From positions 186,001 through 250,000 of the forward strand of contig NZ_FNKI01000001.1 of NCBI RefSeq assembly GCF_900102925.1: 64,000 bases of DNA. The letters are read 5' to 3'. The position numbers and the translations under genes were made by a program. The notes beneath the pieces are model-generated. The model made no database searches. It worked only from the letters and a program-made list of their open reading frames with translations, and was not told where the DNA came from. Below, in pieces: positions 25,846 through 33,990 of this stretch. How positions within the stretch are numbered: the first letter of the stretch is position 1; each line of letters starts with the position of its first letter. Origin of the DNA: Flagellimonas zhangzhouensis (lineage in GTDB: Bacteria > Bacteroidota > Bacteroidia > Flavobacteriales > Flavobacteriaceae).

Positions 25846-26493
25846 ATGAAAAACCGATTACTTATCCTATCCCTATTTATTGCTTACTTTATGTTTGGCC
25901 AATCCTATTATAAGGCCGATATCCTTTTTGCCGATGGCTCTACGCAATCCGGTTATGCCAAACTTCCAAATGGAAACCAAAAAAAAGTCAGTTTTAAAGG
26001 TACTGAGGATGATCAACCCATCAGCTTAAAAAGTGATGACTTGTTTCAAATCCTTTTTACACTGGAAGATGGACATCAATATGTCTTGGAAAGAAACGCC
26101 ATTAAAATGCAACTCACCCGTAAAAATGGAGAACTATACACGAATATCACCAAAAAGAAAGGCTGGTTGTTACTGGCCAGAACCCATAAAAAATTGAATT
26201 ACTACACCGCTGGACAGCGATACAAGATTGATAAGGACGGAGATTTTAAAATAACCAGTTCTGGTCAAGTGGGGTTCACGGGTATCGGCTATTATTTTAG
26301 GCGACCCAGCGAGGATGTGGTCACATACATTACCGCCCAAATGTCAGGTTTTCAAATTGGGCACGAAAAAAGTTTTCGAAATGCGGCCTCTACCTATTTA
26401 AGCGATTATAAGTCCCTAGCAAAACGCATAGATGATGGAGAGTTTAAAAGTAAGCAGCTGGATGAGGTATATGAGTTATATATTTCGAATTAA
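25846..26493 (+). CDS. Secreted hypothetical protein
   Basis: A 215-residue protein with an N-terminal signal peptide (LLILSLFIAYFMFGQS). I do not recognise a named family. The mature part begins with a beta-rich stretch, KADILFADGSTQSGYAKLPN, a pattern common in flavobacterial secreted proteins of unknown function, and later has YYRRPSEDV-like basic/aromatic segments (GIGYYFRRPSED). The C terminus is helical and charged. A conserved 32-bp element lies 78 bases upstream and a small membrane protein gene follows after 8 bases, so the two are probably one unit under that element. Confidence 0.7.
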   Translation: MKNRLLILSLFIAYFMFGQSYYKADILFADGSTQSGYAKLPNGNQKKVSFKGTEDDQPISLKSDDLFQILFTLEDGHQYVLERNAIKMQLTRKNGELYTNITKKKGWLLLARTHKKLNYYTAGQRYKIDKDGDFKITSSGQVGFTGIGYYFRRPSEDVVTYITAQMSGFQIGHEKSFRNAASTYLSDYKSLAKRIDDGEFKSKQLDEVYELYISN

Positions 26494-26501
26494 AATACTT
26501 A

Positions 26502-26720
26502 ATGTTTAAAGACAAGGTGGATACTTTGGGACAAATAGTATGGTTCGCCATACCTTTTACACCATTGTTCACAATTCCCATCATCTGTAAATTGAGTAAC
26601 AGCAGAAAAATTTACAGAATTCTCTGGGGACTTGGATTAGAACTAATTATGTCATTGATACTTTATCTATTGAGCATATCTATAGTTTTTAGAAACGGTA
26701 TGGGAGCCTCATTAATTTAA
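26502..26720 (+). CDS. Small two-helix membrane protein
   Basis: A 72-residue protein with two hydrophobic helices (about residues 11-29 and 44-63) separated by the basic loop KLSNSRKIYR. No family is recognised. It starts 8 bases after the secreted hypothetical protein and ends directly at the second copy of the conserved 32-bp element, so it is the last gene of the first element-controlled unit. The short length lowers certainty, but spacing and composition suggest a real gene. Confidence 0.55.
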   Translation: MFKDKVDTLGQIVWFAIPFTPLFTIPIICKLSNSRKIYRILWGLGLELIMSLILYLLSISIVFRNGMGASLI

Positions 26721-26752
26721 ATCCATCAACCCAAAAGGGGCATTCGTCAATT
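26721..26752 (+). promoter_or_regulatory. 32-bp conserved upstream element, copy 2
   Basis: Identical to the copies at 25736 and 27578. It begins immediately after the small membrane gene's stop and ends 65 bases before the methyltransferase ATG. Copies 1 and 2 also share the two bases GG after the core, and TGATCTT at the same distance downstream. Confidence 0.65.
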
Positions 26753-26817
26753 GGTGGAAAATTTAGCTTCACTTTTTCCTGATCTTCATTTTTCAAGTTA
26801 TAATACACGTTTGAAGA

Positions 26818-27570
26818 ATGAAGAACCCTCGCATTTTCTCTTTGCAAGAAATCCGCAAAAGAAGAAAGGAAAAACAATTTAAAGGAGACAAAGTTGTTTG
26901 CTGCATCTGTAATGCAACCTACATGGAATTTGGGGTCTTTGGCAAACAAAACAGGCCCAATGCACAATGCCATAATTGTGGATCACTAGAAAGGCATCGA
27001 TTGATTTGGAAATATATTCAATATAAAAATTTAATGGAGCACACGGTTAGATTGCTCCATTTTGCCCCAGCCAAGGCTTTTTACAAATCATTTTCGGCTT
27101 TGGAAAATTTGGAGTACTATCCTTGTGATCTCTATCCTAACCTTTATACATATGGTGGGACTGTGAAAATCCATAAAGTTGATATTACCGAAATCCCCTT
27201 TGAGGACAATTACTTCGATTTAATATTGTGCAACCATGTTTTGGAACATATCGAAAACGACCACCTTGCCATGAATCAGTTATATCGGGTAATGAAACCT
27301 AGTGGCTCAGGTATTTTTCAAGTTCCACTGGATTATAACCGAGAGCATACCTACGAAGATTTTTCCATCACCTCCAAAAAAGGAAGATTAAAGGCCTTTG
27401 GTCAAAAAGATCATGTGCGTTGGTATGGACAAGATTATAAAGATCGGTTGGCAAAAATGGGGTTTCAGGTTACCGAAGATGACTACGTATCATCTTTTTC
27501 CGTCGAAGAGCAATTTCGATTTGGGTTGGATCCAAAGGAGAAGATTTATTTGTGTAAAAAACCTAAATAA
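26818..27570 (+). CDS. SAM-dependent methyltransferase with N-terminal cysteine cluster
   Basis: A 250-residue protein. The first 60 residues hold a zinc-ribbon-like cysteine set (VCCICNATY and AQCHNCGSLERHR). A class-I methyltransferase domain follows: LLHFAPAKAFYKSF, HKVDITEIPFEDNYFDLILCNHVLEHI, then MNQLYRVMKPSGSGIFQVP, a typical Methyltransf_11 arrangement. The glycine-rich SAM loop is weak (LHFAPAKA). Similar proteins with the LERHR motif occur beside sugar-modification genes, but the target here is unknown. The gene stands alone between copies 2 and 3 of the 32-bp element. Confidence 0.8.
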   Translation: MKNPRIFSLQEIRKRRKEKQFKGDKVVCCICNATYMEFGVFGKQNRPNAQCHNCGSLERHRLIWKYIQYKNLMEHTVRLLHFAPAKAFYKSFSALENLEYYPCDLYPNLYTYGGTVKIHKVDITEIPFEDNYFDLILCNHVLEHIENDHLAMNQLYRVMKPSGSGIFQVPLDYNREHTYEDFSITSKKGRLKAFGQKDHVRWYGQDYKDRLAKMGFQVTEDDYVSSFSVEEQFRFGLDPKEKIYLCKKPK

Positions 27571-27577
27571 AATCTTC

Positions 27578-27609
27578 ATCCATCAACCCAAAAGGGGCAT
27601 TCGTCAATT
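27578..27609 (+). promoter_or_regulatory. 32-bp conserved upstream element, copy 3
   Basis: Identical to the copies at 25736 and 26721 over 32 bases; the flank differs (ACTAG instead of GG). It lies 7 bases after the methyltransferase stop and ends 71 bases before the alpha/beta hydrolase start. The near-constant distance to all three start codons argues for a promoter-bound regulator. Confidence 0.65.
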
Positions 27610-27680
27610 ACTAGTGGCTTTTTAAGTCAAAAAAAGCTTAATTCAATCAGTTGATAGAAAACATCCAAAATTGCTTGAAT

Positions 27681-28523
27681 ATGATGAGAAATTGTTTTTT
27701 ACCACTTTTATTTGCTCTTAGTGTTTATTCAAGTTGCTCCTCACAGGACAAAATTCTCTTCAAGGAAATAGATTCAATAAAATTATACTTAGAAACCTAT
27801 TATCCAGAAACAATAGAACAAAATAAAGACTATCCCGCATTAATTTTTTTTTTCGGTGGCGGTTGGAAAAACGGCAATCGCAAACACTTTCTTAATCACG
27901 CCAAATACTTTTCTAAAAGAGGAGTTGTATGCTTTTTGGCTGATTACAGAACAGAAAGCAAGAATCATACAACCCCATTTGAATCACTTAAAGATGCCAA
28001 ATCTGCCATTAGGTTTTTAAGAAAGCATGCATCTCAATTTAACATTGACAAATCCAAAATTATTGCATTAGGAGGTTCTGCAGGCGGACATTTAGCCGCT
28101 GCAACCGCTTTCATTGATGATTATAACGAAGCAACTGATGATTTATCACAAGATTGCAGGCCCAATGCATTGATACTATTTAATCCTGTAATTGATAATG
28201 GTCCAGGAGGATATGGCTATGAAAGAATCGGAAAGAACTATAAAAACTTTTCTCCCTTGCACAACATTAAAAAAGAGGCACCTCCCATAGTAATATTTCT
28301 GGGGACTGAAGATCAATATATTCCTGTGGTAACAGCACAATATTTTCAATATGTTGTTGAAAAAATTGGTGGCAGGTGTGATTTAAAACTTTATCAAGGA
28401 GAGAAACATGGATTTTTTAATCGAAATAATTTTAAACTTTACAAAAATACTCTTTTAGAAGCCGATAAATTTTTGGTCTCTTTAAGATACCTAGATACAG
28501 CTCCTATTATAAAAATAGAATAA
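27681..28523 (+). CDS. Alpha/beta hydrolase (esterase) lipoprotein
   Basis: A product of about 280 residues. I choose the ATG at 27681 or 27684, because it gives a clean lipoprotein signal (FLPLLFALSVYSSCSS); an in-frame TTG at 27651 would add ten residues. The catalytic triad is visible as the nucleophile elbow LGGSAGGH, Asp in LGTEDQYIP and His in GEKHGFF. The oxyanion segment reads FFFGGGWKNG, as in the esterase/lipase group related to HSL and BD-FAE. The substrate is unknown; acetylated glycan or ester lipids are possible. Base composition is poorer in G+C than the arginine operon (18 of 60 at 28441-28500). The 238 bases after the stop hold no gene I can support. Confidence 0.8.
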   Translation: MMRNCFLPLLFALSVYSSCSSQDKILFKEIDSIKLYLETYYPETIEQNKDYPALIFFFGGGWKNGNRKHFLNHAKYFSKRGVVCFLADYRTESKNHTTPFESLKDAKSAIRFLRKHASQFNIDKSKIIALGGSAGGHLAAATAFIDDYNEATDDLSQDCRPNALILFNPVIDNGPGGYGYERIGKNYKNFSPLHNIKKEAPPIVIFLGTEDQYIPVVTAQYFQYVVEKIGGRCDLKLYQGEKHGFFNRNNFKLYKNTLLEADKFLVSLRYLDTAPIIKIE

Positions 28524-28761
28524 ATCACTACTGGTAAAAAGAATTGAGTTTAATATACTGGAATTACTTAAGGAACCCAAATTAAGGCAACCTTGATAAA
28601 CATGAGAGATATGGAGTTAAATACATTATACCCTGTAATGGATAATAAAATTTACTAAATAAATACCCAAAACTTGAAAATTCCTATATGAACAACAGGA
28701 TTTATCGTATAAAACCATTGGTACATGAAAATACTGAACCTATAAGTTTAAATTTACTTTC

Positions 28762-29610
28762 TTACTTTATATTCTTCAAATTAATCACCTCCTGCTCGGT
28801 CAAATGTCGCCAATGACCTCGTGGCAAATCTTTTTTGGTAAGTCCGGCAAAAATAACACGATCAAGCTTGGTTACTTGATAGCCCAAATGCTCAAAAATA
28901 CGGCGTACAATGCGGTTACGTCCACTGTGAATTTCGATCCCTAACTCACGCTTGGGTGCCCCTTGAATAAAACTGATACTGTCCACATGAATAGGTCCGT
29001 CTTCCAATTCCAAGCCTTCTTCAATTTGGTGCAAATCACGAAGACTTAGCGCATTGTCCAAATGCACATGATAGATCTTACGAACGCCATGTTTTGGGTG
29101 GGTCAATTTTTTGGTAAGATCACCATCGTTGGTGAACAACAGCAATCCTGTTGTATTTCTATCCAAACGGCCAACTGGCAACAATCGGGCATTGGTGGCA
29201 CTACTGATCAATTCCATTACGGTTCTTCTGCCCTTTTCATCACTAGTTGTGGTGATAAAGTTTTTGGGCTTGTTTAAAAGAATATATTCCTTTTTCTCCA
29301 AACTAAGGCGTTTGCCATCAAAACGAACATCATCGGAACGCTTTACCTTATAACCCATTTCGGTAACAGGTTTCCCGTTTACGGTCACATTCCCAGCAGC
29401 AATGTAAGTATCAGCCTCCCTACGCGAGCAAATCCCTGCATTCGCAATAAAGCGATTCAATCGAATCTCATCGGGATTGGATTTTTTCTGTGGTTGATCT
29501 TGTTTGGGTCTTGGTCGTGAAGAAAAATTCTTGCCAAACGGTTTTCTTGAATCACCCCCTCGGGTAGGTCTTGCAGGTCTTCTGCCTCTGTTATTGTCTG
29601 ATTTCGCCAT
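28762..29610 (-). CDS. 23S rRNA pseudouridine synthase, RluB/RsuA family
   Basis: The product is 282 residues from the ATG at 29608-29610. A TTG 14 codons upstream is also in frame but is less likely. A basic, low-complexity N-terminal tail (NNRGRRPARPTRGG) is followed by an S4 RNA-binding domain (IRLNRFIANAGICSRREADT) and the RsuA-type catalytic domain with GRLDRNTTGLLLFTNDG, where the Asp is the catalytic residue. It modifies a uridine in large-subunit rRNA, or less likely small-subunit. The extended tail is common in Bacteroidota homologues. It is downstream of the UbiA gene, separated by 62 bases. Confidence 0.9.
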   Translation of the reverse strand: MAKSDNNRGRRPARPTRGGDSRKPFGKNFSSRPRPKQDQPQKKSNPDEIRLNRFIANAGICSRREADTYIAAGNVTVNGKPVTEMGYKVKRSDDVRFDGKRLSLEKKEYILLNKPKNFITTTSDEKGRRTVMELISSATNARLLPVGRLDRNTTGLLLFTNDGDLTKKLTHPKHGVRKIYHVHLDNALSLRDLHQIEEGLELEDGPIHVDSISFIQGAPKRELGIEIHSGRNRIVRRIFEHLGYQVTKLDRVIFAGLTKKDLPRGHWRHLTEQEVINLKNIK

Positions 29611-29672
29611 CAGTCGTAATTTTTTTGCAAATGTACTCTTTTTCGGTTCCAAAAAACCTTAAGCACAAAGAA

Positions 29673-30578
29673 TTACAAAATTCTGTTCAGCACTACATCC
29701 ACATCGATCAATAAAATACTAAAAACCCCAGCTACAATAATGAATTTAAGTATGTTATGTAACCAGAAGTAATGTTTCTTTGCTTCAGCCTTCCAAAGTA
29801 AAAACAGGAAAATTACCAATAACAGAATACAAGCTGAAAAATAGAGATACATGTAGCCAATATCAAAAGTTTTGATGAGCAATAAAGCTGGAATCAAAGT
29901 GAGAACAATGAGCAATCCAATCAAAAATTTCGAAACTTTAGGGCCATAAATAATTGGGATGGTCCTGTAATTTTGGGCCATATCACCAGGCATACTTTCC
30001 AAATCCTTGATCATTTCGCGTGCCAAAATCAGCAAAAAGAGAAAAATGGCGTGCACGAATATCACCGTTTGAAAATTGCCATAATACACAAAAACCACAA
30101 AAAAAGGCGCAATTGCCAAGGTCGATGATACCAGATTTCCAATAAAAGGAATGCGTTTAAGCTTATGGGAGTAAATCCAAATGCCGAAAATATATGCTGA
30201 AAAAAACAACACTGCCCTGAAGGAAATATAACTGGCTGCAAAAACAGCCATGAAATTCAAGATAAAATAGGTGGTCAACTTAAACCTCTGACTCACCAAA
30301 CGATCCAGCATACTTTTGGTGGGTTTGTTGATCAAATCCTTTTCAGCATCGTAAAAATTATTGATGATATAACCACTGGCAATGGTCAGTGCGGAAGCAG
30401 TCACAATTAAAAAAAGATTGAGATCCAATACCACATCGCGCAAACGTGTGTTGGGTGCCAAAATATAAATGGATGCCAAATATTGGGCGAGGGTAATTAC
30501 CAAAATATTGTAGCCCCGAACCACAGAGAACAGACTCAATAGCTTAAACAGCAAGAGTTTGTTTTTTCTGCTTAGCAT
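29673..30578 (-). CDS. UbiA family prenyltransferase
   Basis: A 301-residue integral membrane prenyltransferase with eight or nine hydrophobic helices. The two Asp-rich motifs are NNFYDAEKDLINKP (N-x-x-D-x-x-x-D) near residue 70 and DLESMPGDMAQNYRTIP near residue 190. It is close to the group annotated as geranylgeranylglycerol-phosphate geranylgeranyltransferase in flavobacteria. The aromatic (quinone) alternative cannot be excluded. It starts 12 bases after the mevalonate kinase gene, so isoprenoid precursor supply and prenyl transfer are in one operon. Confidence 0.85.
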   Translation of the reverse strand: MLSRKNKLLLFKLLSLFSVVRGYNILVITLAQYLASIYILAPNTRLRDVVLDLNLFLIVTASALTIASGYIINNFYDAEKDLINKPTKSMLDRLVSQRFKLTTYFILNFMAVFAASYISFRAVLFFSAYIFGIWIYSHKLKRIPFIGNLVSSTLAIAPFFVVFVYYGNFQTVIFVHAIFLFLLILAREMIKDLESMPGDMAQNYRTIPIIYGPKVSKFLIGLLIVLTLIPALLLIKTFDIGYMYLYFSACILLLVIFLFLLWKAEAKKHYFWLHNILKFIIVAGVFSILLIDVDVVLNRIL

Positions 30579-30590
30579 GAAATGGCTTTT

Positions 30591-31529
30591 TTAGAAGTTG
30601 TAGACCACTTCCAATTTGTGGCCTTTTAGGGCAGTTTTTGCTTTTTCAAGATCTTGGGTGAAGCCCAAAATATATCCACCACCACCAGAACCACATAGTT
30701 TAAGATAGTAGTCGTTGGTTTCGATTCCCTGTTGCCATAGTTGATGGAACTTGGAAGGAATCATAGGTTTGAAGTGGTCAAAAACGACATGCGAAAGTTG
30801 TTTTAGATTTCCGAACAACGATTTTACGTTGCCACTCAAAAAATCTTCCACACAGGCATCAGTATGCTTCACAAATTGGTCTTTTACCATATTTCTGAAC
30901 CCTTCCTGCTTCATTTTTTCCATGAAAATCTGAACCATCGGTGCTGTTTCCCCAGTGATTCCACTATCCAATAAGAAAACGGCTCCCTTTCCTTCGGTAT
31001 TTTGCGAAGGAATACTGGTCGATTCAATATTATCTTGTGAATTGATTAGAATAGGTAGGCTCAAATAGCTGTTCAAAGGATCCAAACCAGAGGATTTTCC
31101 GTGAAAGAAAGATTCCATTTTACCGAAAATCTTCTTCAACAACAACAATTTTTCACGAGTAAGGTTTTCCAAAATGGTGATTTTATCGTTGGCATAACGA
31201 TCATAAATCGCAGCCACCAAAGCACCACTACTTCCGACACCGTACCCTTGGGGGATAGAACTGTCAAAATACATCCCATTGGCAATATCGGTCTCCAAAG
31301 CTTCCAAGTCAAAAGAAACCAAGTTCTCTTCCTCTTGCTCTAGATTTTTTAAATAAGCTGCAAATCCCTTAAGACTTTTGTTGGAGTTCCGAGCCATTTC
31401 GGAATCATTCTTATCCCGTTTTAAGGCACCCTTAAAAAAGTTGTACGGTATGGAAAGCCCTTTGGAATCTTTGATGATGCCATACTCTCCGAAAAGTAAA
31501 ATCTTGGAATAAAATAATGGACCTTTCAT
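30591..31529 (-). CDS. Mevalonate kinase (GHMP family)
   Basis: A 312-residue GHMP kinase. Substrate/ATP features are KILLFGEYGIIKDSKG at the N terminus (Lys and Glu of the mevalonate kinase motif 1), the ATP loop PQGYGVGSSGALVAAIY near residue 95, and the C-terminal LCGSGGGGYILGF. It phosphorylates mevalonate in the cytosolic isoprenoid pathway. It stands between mvaD and the UbiA gene, all on the minus strand. A phosphomevalonate kinase role is less likely, given the short length and motif 1. Confidence 0.85.
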   Translation of the reverse strand: MKGPLFYSKILLFGEYGIIKDSKGLSIPYNFFKGALKRDKNDSEMARNSNKSLKGFAAYLKNLEQEEENLVSFDLEALETDIANGMYFDSSIPQGYGVGSSGALVAAIYDRYANDKITILENLTREKLLLLKKIFGKMESFFHGKSSGLDPLNSYLSLPILINSQDNIESTSIPSQNTEGKGAVFLLDSGITGETAPMVQIFMEKMKQEGFRNMVKDQFVKHTDACVEDFLSGNVKSLFGNLKQLSHVVFDHFKPMIPSKFHQLWQQGIETNDYYLKLCGSGGGGYILGFTQDLEKAKTALKGHKLEVVYNF

Positions 31530-31667
31530 ATGCTGATACTAAGATACAAACAATTTTGTTTGATTTTTAATTTAAATCGATAAACAAAACTATATCATCT
31601 TTAAAATCCTGTATTGTTGTCAAAATTCATGGCAAATAACGCAAAAAAATGGCTTAGCTGTTCATTT

Positions 31668-32753
31668 TTAACCCTTTATTTCAACGGCACCCTTTCCTAC
31701 TTGATCATTTATATATTGGCCATTTTCGCAATATTGGGCCAATTTTTGGTCAATAAACTTTTGCACTTCTTCTTTATGATTTAAAGGGTACAACACATGT
31801 ACATTAGCTCCAGCATCCAACGTAAAGCAAACAGGAACTTTGGTTTCTTCGCGATATTCCCAAATCTTGTTGATGATTTCCAACGTATTGGGCTTCATCA
31901 AAATAAAATAAGGCATACTGGTCATCATCATGGCATGTAAGGTCAAGGCCTCGCTCTCCACGATTTTGATAAAGCCTTCCAAATCCCCTTTAGCCAAAAT
32001 AGGTTTCAAGGCATCCAAGTTGTCAAATGCTTGTTGAAATCTGGTTTCGGCATACGGATGACCGTGCATCAAATTATGACCAACCGTACTGCTCACTTGT
32101 TTTTCACCTTTGTGGACCAAAAGAATGGTATCACAATAACTTTTGAATACCTCATGTACTTCAAACGGATAGGGAACTCCAAATTCATCAGAACTATTTG
32201 GAATATTTTCGTGGGCGCCCCACTGTACTAAATCCCCTTTTACGCTTCTGCAAGCACTTCCCGAACCCAATCGAGCCAAAAAGGATGCTTTTGTATAAAA
32301 CAAGGTATCGTCCATTTCTGGATTTAGCTGCTTTTCAATATCCATCAAACACATGGACAATGCAGCCATCCCACTGGCTGAAGATGCAATTCCACTACTA
32401 TGTGGAAATGAATTGGAAGTTTCTATTTGAAAATGATATTCCTTTAGGAATGGAAGGTATTTTTCGACACGCTCAAAAAATGTCTGGATTTTTGGTTTAA
32501 AATCTTCCCTTGGCTTTCCTTCAAACAATAGATCAAACGAGAAGGCTTCTTGTTCATCTTTCTTTGTAAATGCAATCGAAGTGGTGGTTGCACAGGTATC
32601 CAACGTAAAACTGACAGAGGGATTTGCTGGAATCTGGACTGGCTTTTTTCCCCAATATTTTACCAATGCAATATTGCTTGGAGCCTTCCATTTTACAAAA
32701 CCATTATCTGGAAAATTGGAATAGGATTTGGGCAAAAAATCTTGTTCTGTCAT
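31668..32753 (-). CDS. mvaD: Diphosphomevalonate decarboxylase
   Basis: The product is 361 residues from the ATG at 32751-32753 (MTEQDFLPKS). A further ATG 13 codons upstream (32792) adds an atypical, non-homologous-looking extension and is not used. The enzyme turns mevalonate diphosphate into isopentenyl diphosphate. Key parts are APSNIALVKYWGKKP (substrate Lys), NSFPHSSGIASSASGMAALS (GHMP ATP loop), LGSGSACRSVKGD and FTLDAGANVHVLYP (catalytic Asp). A 138-base gap separates it from the mevalonate kinase on the same strand. Confidence 0.93.
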   Translation of the reverse strand: MTEQDFLPKSYSNFPDNGFVKWKAPSNIALVKYWGKKPVQIPANPSVSFTLDTCATTTSIAFTKKDEQEAFSFDLLFEGKPREDFKPKIQTFFERVEKYLPFLKEYHFQIETSNSFPHSSGIASSASGMAALSMCLMDIEKQLNPEMDDTLFYTKASFLARLGSGSACRSVKGDLVQWGAHENIPNSSDEFGVPYPFEVHEVFKSYCDTILLVHKGEKQVSSTVGHNLMHGHPYAETRFQQAFDNLDALKPILAKGDLEGFIKIVESEALTLHAMMMTSMPYFILMKPNTLEIINKIWEYREETKVPVCFTLDAGANVHVLYPLNHKEEVQKFIDQKLAQYCENGQYINDQVGKGAVEIKG

Positions 32754-32844
32754 ACCAAAGCTGTTTGGACAAATATACGGTGCATGCCACATTCAGGGAA
32801 TTGGATTGAAATAAATTATTATTTTAGTCAAAGTTGCGCCAACC

Positions 32845-33321
32845 ATGAAAAAAAGAATTGTTTACATAGCGATTAGTGTTGCTGTTTGCCTTGTTATAGG
32901 TTTTCTGTCGGGAATTGCCACGCAAAGTTCTGTAAACGACTGGTATGTAACACTGAACAAGCCTTCCTTTACGCCTCCAAATGAACTTTTTGCACCAGTT
33001 TGGACCTTGTTGTACACTTTAATGGGTGTTGCCGCAGGAGTGGTTTGGTCTAAAGGATACCACCACATTTGGGTGAAAACTGCTCTTTATCACTTTGTGT
33101 TCCAATTATTATTGAATGCACTCTGGAGCATTGTTTTTTTCGGTTTGAAAAATCCTTTTGGTGGTATGATTGTCATCTTGGCCTTATTGACCATGATCAT
33201 ATTGACCATTAAATGGTTCCGTGTAATCAGCAAACCTGCCGCTTTGATGATGGTTCCCTATTTATTATGGGTTGCGTTTGCCGCAGCATTGAACTATAAA
33301 ATTTGGGAGCTTAATCCGTAG
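32845..33321 (+). CDS. tspO: TspO/MBR family tryptophan-rich sensory protein
   Basis: A 158-residue membrane protein with five helices. Family sequence includes NDWYVTLNKPSFTPPNELFAPVWTLLYTLMGVAAG. The third helix begins FQLLLNALWSIVFFG and the last carries WVAFAAALNYKIW. TspO proteins bind porphyrins and other hydrophobic ligands and affect stress and tetrapyrrole handling. It is divergent from mvaD across 91 bases, with no partner gene visible. Confidence 0.93.
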   Translation: MKKRIVYIAISVAVCLVIGFLSGIATQSSVNDWYVTLNKPSFTPPNELFAPVWTLLYTLMGVAAGVVWSKGYHHIWVKTALYHFVFQLLLNALWSIVFFGLKNPFGGMIVILALLTMIILTIKWFRVISKPAALMMVPYLLWVAFAAALNYKIWELNP

Positions 33322-33336
33322 CGAGGGCAAAAACAA

Positions 33337-33362
33337 ATTCAAGTTCAAGTTCAAACTCAAGT
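33337..33362. repeat. Short hexanucleotide tandem repeat
   Basis: Imperfect repeats of a TTCAAG-like unit (TTCAAG TTCAAG TTCAAA CTCAAG) lie between the convergent tspO and DUF1697 genes. It is simple sequence and could vary in copy number. No function is evident. Confidence 0.5.
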
Positions 33363-33385
33363 CCTAGGTCAAATTCAAAGTTCAA

Positions 33386-33928
33386 TTACATGGTTTGGGT
33401 CATTTCCAGCAATTTTTGCATGGTCTTTAAATTTCGTGTAGTAGCTTCAACCTTAAGCTTTTTTTCAATGAGGTTATTGTTGAGTTTGGCATTTCCATAT
33501 CCATTTTTACAAAGTAAATAGACACAATTATCGGAAACCTGAAAATCCTCATGTACATATTTTAATTGATTGAATTCTGAGGTAACATCTGTGGAAGGTT
33601 TTTGTTTAAGAAGGACAAAATAAAGTTTGTTTTCTTCCTCTTTGCCTAAAAATGGATTGGATTTTATAATAGCATCAATCTCCTTCGCTCTCAAAGTTAA
33701 AGTCGGAACTTCAAATCCAAATTGTTTTTGAATGGTATTGAAAATTAATTGTTCAAGCTTGGATTTATCCTGTTCCTTACTTTCAAAAACAACATTACCG
33801 CTTTGGATATACGTTTGTACATTTTGCAGGCCAACTCCCTCCAAAACAGCTCTCAAATCTGCCATTTTGATTTTCTTTTGACCACTAACATTAATGCCCC
33901 TTAAAAGGGCTACAAACATACTCTCCAT
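33386..33928 (-). CDS. DUF1697 family protein
   Basis: A 180-residue protein with the DUF1697 start FVALLRGINVSGQKKIKM, followed by LRAVLEGVGLQNVQTYIQSGNVVF and the later KEIDAIIKSNPF. This is a widespread cytosolic family of unknown role. It converges with tspO and is divergent from glpK across only 60 bases. Function cannot be inferred from context. Confidence 0.92.
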   Translation of the reverse strand: MESMFVALLRGINVSGQKKIKMADLRAVLEGVGLQNVQTYIQSGNVVFESKEQDKSKLEQLIFNTIQKQFGFEVPTLTLRAKEIDAIIKSNPFLGKEEENKLYFVLLKQKPSTDVTSEFNQLKYVHEDFQVSDNCVYLLCKNGYGNAKLNNNLIEKKLKVEATTRNLKTMQKLLEMTQTM

Positions 33929-33951
33929 AATTAGCTAACTGTTACTCAGAT

Positions 33952-33990
33952 TAAATTTATTAAATTCAAGGGCACATAAATTTATTAAAT
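33952..33990. promoter_or_regulatory. 14-bp direct repeat upstream of and over the glpK start codon
   Basis: TAAATTTATTAAAT occurs at 33952-33965 and again at 33977-33990. The second copy includes the first two bases of the glpK ATG. The period is 25 bases. It could be a tandem operator or a recent short duplication in an AT-rich leader; no regulator gene lies nearby. Confidence 0.45.

Noticed and set aside
25736..27609. CRISPR or integron cassette array based on the 32-bp repeats
   Set aside because: Copies are about 860-990 bases apart with complete genes between, no cas or integrase gene is present, and the repeat lacks attC core-site pairs. Promoter-linked spacing fits better.
33337..33362. 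A phase-variable repeat controlling a gene
   Set aside because: The imperfect TTCAAG repeats lie between two convergent genes, not in a promoter or coding frame.
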